Positions 5,924-7,897 of a DNA stretch of 7,897 nt are shown here, in pieces (positions within the stretch are counted from its first letter, which is position 1; every line of letters starts with the position of its first letter). This stretch comes from Rhodobacterales bacterium UBA3077 (GTDB lineage Bacteria > Pseudomonadota > Alphaproteobacteria > Rhodobacterales > Rhodobacteraceae). The notes under the pieces are model-generated. The model did not search any database and had not been told where the DNA came from. It saw only the letters and a program-made list of their open reading frames with translations. Where the stretch lies: contig DFBP01000150.1 in NCBI GenBank assembly GCA_002366685.1, positions 1 through 7,897 of the forward strand, written 5' to 3'. A program made the position numbers and the translations under genes.

Positions 5924-6289
5924 CTATTCCGGCTGCCACGCCTCGTAGTCCGAATAGGAAACGCTATCGGCCATCAAGCTACCCTTCGGATGATAGGCCT
6001 CTTTGGTTCCGGTCGGATTTGGCGCGCTTGGCTTTTCCCACCCCTTGTGAGGCAATGGGTTATCACCGGGGCGATTGTCAAATGTATAATGCAGCCAGCC
6101 ATGCCACATGGCAGGAACGCGCGAACCTTCAATCGGTCCATTATAGATGACCCAGCGCTTTTCACCGTTAGTGTAATACTTATTTCCTAGCTCGTCTTCA
6201 CCCACTAGCTTCCCGTGGCGCCAAGTAAATAGCCGCGTTCCGATGGTTTGATTGTTCCACCATGTCAGCAAGGAGAGGATAAATTTCAT
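5924..6289 (-). CDS. NDUFA12-family NADH:ubiquinone oxidoreductase accessory subunit
   Basis: A 121-residue protein of the NDUFA12/B17.2 family, a supernumerary subunit of respiratory complex I that sits where the peripheral arm meets the membrane arm and has been found in Paracoccus complex I. Visible signature segments are TWWNNQTIGTRLFTWRHGKLVGED (start of the domain, 9-32), GNKYYTNGEKRWVIYNG (35-51), SRVPAMWHGWLHYT (56-69) and the C-terminal YHPKGSL and DYEAWQP. The start at 6289 is chosen because the family begins just before the Trp-Trp pair and GGAG lies 7 bases upstream. An in-frame ATG at 6337 lies inside clpX. The gene starts 13 bases after the clpX stop and ends 8 bases before mlaD, so it appears to be read from a clpX transcript rather than from the nuo operon. 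Confidence 0.92.
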   Translation of the reverse strand: MKFILSLLTWWNNQTIGTRLFTWRHGKLVGEDELGNKYYTNGEKRWVIYNGPIEGSRVPAMWHGWLHYTFDNRPGDNPLPHKGWEKPSAPNPTGTKEAYHPKGSLMADSVSYSDYEAWQPE

Positions 6290-6296
6290 GTGTTTG

Positions 6297-6300
6297 CTCC
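6297..6300 (-). promoter_or_regulatory. Ribosome binding site that fixes the NDUFA12 start at 6289
   Basis: GGAG on the - strand lies 7 bases upstream of the ATG at 6289 and within the 13-base clpX-NDUFA12 gap plus a few flanking bases. It supports this start over the in-frame ATG at 6337 inside clpX. Confidence 0.7.
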
Positions 6301-6302
6301 AC

Positions 6303-7565
6303 TTAAGAGGCTGAGGCCTGCTCGTTGCTGTCTGCATATATCAACAGTGGCTCGCCGTCACCCGTAATTGCTTCTTCATTGACCACAACTTCTTCAACGT
6401 TATCGAGTCCCGGCAGGTCAAACATTGTATCGAGCAGGACTTCTTCGAGGATAGAGCGCAAGCCGCGTGCCCCCGTTTTACGTTTTATCGCACGATTGGC
6501 GATTGCGATGAGCGCTTCCGGAGTAAACGTTAGCTCGACATGCTCCAGTGCAAACAAACGCTGGTATTGCTTAACCAAGGCATTTTTCGGCTCGGAAAGG
6601 ATTGTAACCAGTGCGTCTGCGTCCAAATCCGTAAGCGTCGCAATCACCGGCAGACGGCCAACAAATTCGGGGATCAAACCGAATTTCAAAAGGTCTTCAG
6701 GTTCAAGGTCCTTAAACACTTCGCCTATGTTGCGGGTCTCGTTGTCACGCACGTCAGCGCCGAAACCAACGGCTGAACCTTTGCCGCGCTGGGAAATTAT
6801 TTTGTCAAGCCCAGCAAAGGCACCACCGCAAACAAACAGGATGTTGGTGGTATCTACTTGCAAAAACTCTTGCTGAGGGTGCTTTCGCCCGCCTTGTGGC
6901 GGCACGGAGGCCACTGTGCCTTCCATGATTTTGAGCAAGGCTTGCTGGACGCCCTCGCCCGACACATCCCGTGTAATCGACGGATTTTCCGCCTTGCGGG
7001 AAATTTTATCCACCTCGTCGATATAGACAATGCCGCGCTCGGCACGCTCAACATTATACTCGGCGGCTTGTAGCAGCTTGAGGATGATATTTTCGACATC
7101 TTCCCCCACATACCCCGCTTCGGTCAGTGTGGTGGCATCTGCCATCGTAAATGGAACATCCAGCGTGCGCGCCAGCGTTTGGGCCAGCAAGGTTTTGCCG
7201 CAACCGGTTGGCCCGATCAGCATGATGTTTGATTTAGCCAGTTCGACTTCACCGTCTTTTCCGGCATGTTCAAGACGTTTATAGTGGTTATGCACCGCAA
7301 CCGACAGCACACGCTTGGCAACTGCTTGGCCAATAACATAGTCATCCAATACCGCGCAGATCTCCTTCGGCGTCGGCACGGAATCGGAGGATTTGATCTG
7401 GCTGGATTTGCTCTCCTCGCGGATGATATCCATGCAAAGCTCGACACATTCATCACAGATGAAAACAGTTGGCCCCGCAATCAGCTTTCGAACCTCATGT
7501 TGGCTCTTGCCACAAAACGAGCAATAGAGTGTGTTTTTACTATCCGACCCGGCTGATTTGGTCAT
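6303..7565 (-). CDS. clpX: ATP-dependent Clp protease ATP-binding subunit ClpX
   Basis: A 420-residue AAA+ unfoldase that recognises tagged substrates, unfolds them through its hexameric pore and feeds them to ClpP in the cytoplasm. The N-terminal zinc domain has Cys15, Cys18, Cys37 and Cys40 (YCSFCGK and FICDECVELC). Walker A is GPTGCGKT (118-125), the GYVG pore loop is 151-154, Walker B is IVYIDE (179-184), the RKH loop is 227-229, and the sensor-2 segment GARGLR is 366-371. The ClpP-docking tripeptide reads Val-Gly-Phe (266-268) where E. coli has Ile-Gly-Phe, a conservative change. The length is normal (E. coli 424). The ATG at 7565 has AGGAGA 5 bases upstream. It follows clpP by 98 bases, the usual order. 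I saw no convincing promoter or terminator in that gap, so it may share the clpP transcript. Confidence 0.98.
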   Translation of the reverse strand: MTKSAGSDSKNTLYCSFCGKSQHEVRKLIAGPTVFICDECVELCMDIIREESKSSQIKSSDSVPTPKEICAVLDDYVIGQAVAKRVLSVAVHNHYKRLEHAGKDGEVELAKSNIMLIGPTGCGKTLLAQTLARTLDVPFTMADATTLTEAGYVGEDVENIILKLLQAAEYNVERAERGIVYIDEVDKISRKAENPSITRDVSGEGVQQALLKIMEGTVASVPPQGGRKHPQQEFLQVDTTNILFVCGGAFAGLDKIISQRGKGSAVGFGADVRDNETRNIGEVFKDLEPEDLLKFGLIPEFVGRLPVIATLTDLDADALVTILSEPKNALVKQYQRLFALEHVELTFTPEALIAIANRAIKRKTGARGLRSILEEVLLDTMFDLPGLDNVEEVVVNEEAITGDGEPLLIYADSNEQASAS

Positions 7566-7570
7566 GGCAT

Positions 7571-7576
7571 TCTCCT
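7571..7576 (-). promoter_or_regulatory. clpX ribosome binding site
   Basis: AGGAGA on the - strand lies 5 bases before the clpX ATG. The rest of the clpP-clpX gap (7577-7663) has an A/T run (AAAAGATTTTTT on the - strand) and an imperfect 12-base palindrome near 7652-7663, but neither forms a convincing terminator or promoter. Confidence 0.65.
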
Positions 7577-7663
7577 GCCCAAAAAATCTTTTGCGTCTGC
7601 TTCAACAGAACATCACTCAGCGCCCGAACACAAGCCCAAACGCTTATTTAACCACGATCGCGG

Positions 7664-7897
7664 CTATTCTTCGCTCTCGTCGCTGCGCTTCTGGACGATC
7701 TCGTCAACAATACCCCATTCAAGCGCTTGCTCGGCAGTCATAAAGTTGTCACGGTCAAGCGCTTGCTCGACATCGGCCATATCTTTGCCCGTGTGCTTAA
7801 CATAAATCTTGTTAAGACGCTCTTTAAGCTCCAGAATTTCCTTGGCGTGCAGCGCAATATCGGAGGCTTGTCCCTGAAAACCGCCTGAAGGTTGGTG
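7664..7897 (-). CDS. clpP: ATP-dependent Clp protease proteolytic subunit ClpP, C-terminal part (partial)
   Basis: The last 77 residues of ClpP, the serine peptidase whose two stacked heptamer rings degrade proteins fed by ClpX or ClpA. The frame runs off the right edge and ends at a TAG (complement of 7664-7666). The first visible codon is the catalytic histidine (7895-7897) of the HQPSGGFQGQASD segment, which in full-length ClpP follows Met-Ile. The catalytic aspartate is residue 50 of the visible part, in ALDRDNFMTAEQAL; its spacing from the histidine equals that of His122 to Asp171 in E. coli. The catalytic serine lies outside the window. The end GIVDEIVQKRSDESEE has a few more acidic residues than E. 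coli ClpP. The gene lies directly upstream of clpX. Confidence 0.97.
   Translation of the reverse strand, partial: HQPSGGFQGQASDIALHAKEILELKERLNKIYVKHTGKDMADVEQALDRDNFMTAEQALEWGIVDEIVQKRSDESEE
7719..7769 (-). repeat. Pair of 15-base direct repeats inside clpP
   Basis: TCAAGCGCTTGCTCG occurs perfectly at 7719-7733 and again at 7755-7769, 36 bases (12 codons) apart and in the same codon phase. On the coding strand each copy encodes Glu-Gln-Ala-Leu followed by an acidic residue. Each contains the 10-base palindrome CAAGCGCTTG. The second (protein-level) segment includes the normal ClpP C-terminal helix, so this is probably chance plus shared codon choice. Confidence 0.6.

Noticed and set aside
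5819..6190. Overlapping + strand frames (106-123 codons) opposite NDUFA12 and mlaD
   Set aside because: Both opposing genes are clear family members; the frames have shadow-like composition and no domain.
6325..6876. A 183-codon open frame on the + strand opposite clpX
   Set aside because: It lies wholly antisense to clpX, has a Ser/Arg-rich composition typical of shadow frames, has no recognisable domain, and clpX is intact with all motifs.
7566..7663. clpP-clpX gap searched for a promoter, terminator or small gene
   Set aside because: A TTGTGT with TTCTGT 17 bases later on the - strand is a poor promoter match, the palindrome near 7652-7663 has a mismatch and no T-run, and no small gene is supported.
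1..7897. CRISPR array, tRNA, insertion sequence, phage or defence system
   Set aside because: No spaced repeats, cloverleaf-like sequence, transposase or integrase motifs, or defence domains were seen; nearly all bases belong to recognisable housekeeping genes.

Overview
The window reads as a housekeeping stretch of an alphaproteobacterial chromosome, most likely Rhodobacterales-like. Base composition looks close to 50% GC by eye. Three things support this placement: the accB-accC-aat block facing a DUF2155 / MlaD / NDUFA12 block; an NDUFA12-type complex I accessory subunit, which in bacteria is typical of Alphaproteobacteria; and an RNase E-like acidic/basic tail ending in a Gly-Trp-Trp motif. 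There is no tRNA, rRNA, CRISPR array, insertion sequence or phage gene, and nothing suggests recent transfer.

Layout. Bases 1-450 (+) hold the 3' end of a probable RNase E gene, closed by a strong hairpin terminator. A class I PLP-dependent aminotransferase (486-1622, -) converges on it. Divergent from the aminotransferase is a secreted DsbA-family thiol-disulfide protein (1710-2459, +), followed by its own terminator. Next is a compact + strand operon: accB (2584-3072), accC (3079-4428) and aat (4428-5063). It encodes the biotin carrier and biotin carboxylase of acetyl-CoA carboxylase and the leucyl/phenylalanyl-tRNA-protein transferase. From the right edge, the - strand carries the end of clpP (7664-7897), clpX (6303-7565), an NDUFA12 subunit gene (5924-6289), an mlaD-like gene (5463-5915) and a DUF2155 gene (5027-5473). 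From clpX onward these four genes are separated by 13 and 8 bases and then overlap by 11 bases, so they look co-transcribed.

How the parts relate. ClpXP is the ATP-dependent cytoplasmic protease. Aat tags proteins with N-degrons, which in known systems are handed to ClpS/ClpAP rather than ClpXP. The mlaD and DUF2155 products are envelope proteins, one membrane-anchored MCE protein and one predicted periplasmic protein with exactly two cysteines. DsbA could in principle act on that pair, but this is inference. The two operons collide tail to tail: aat and the DUF2155 gene overlap by 37 bases with no recognisable terminator between them.

I did not find a clearly new system. The least understood part is the translationally coupled mlaD-DUF2155 pair downstream of clpX and the complex I subunit gene.
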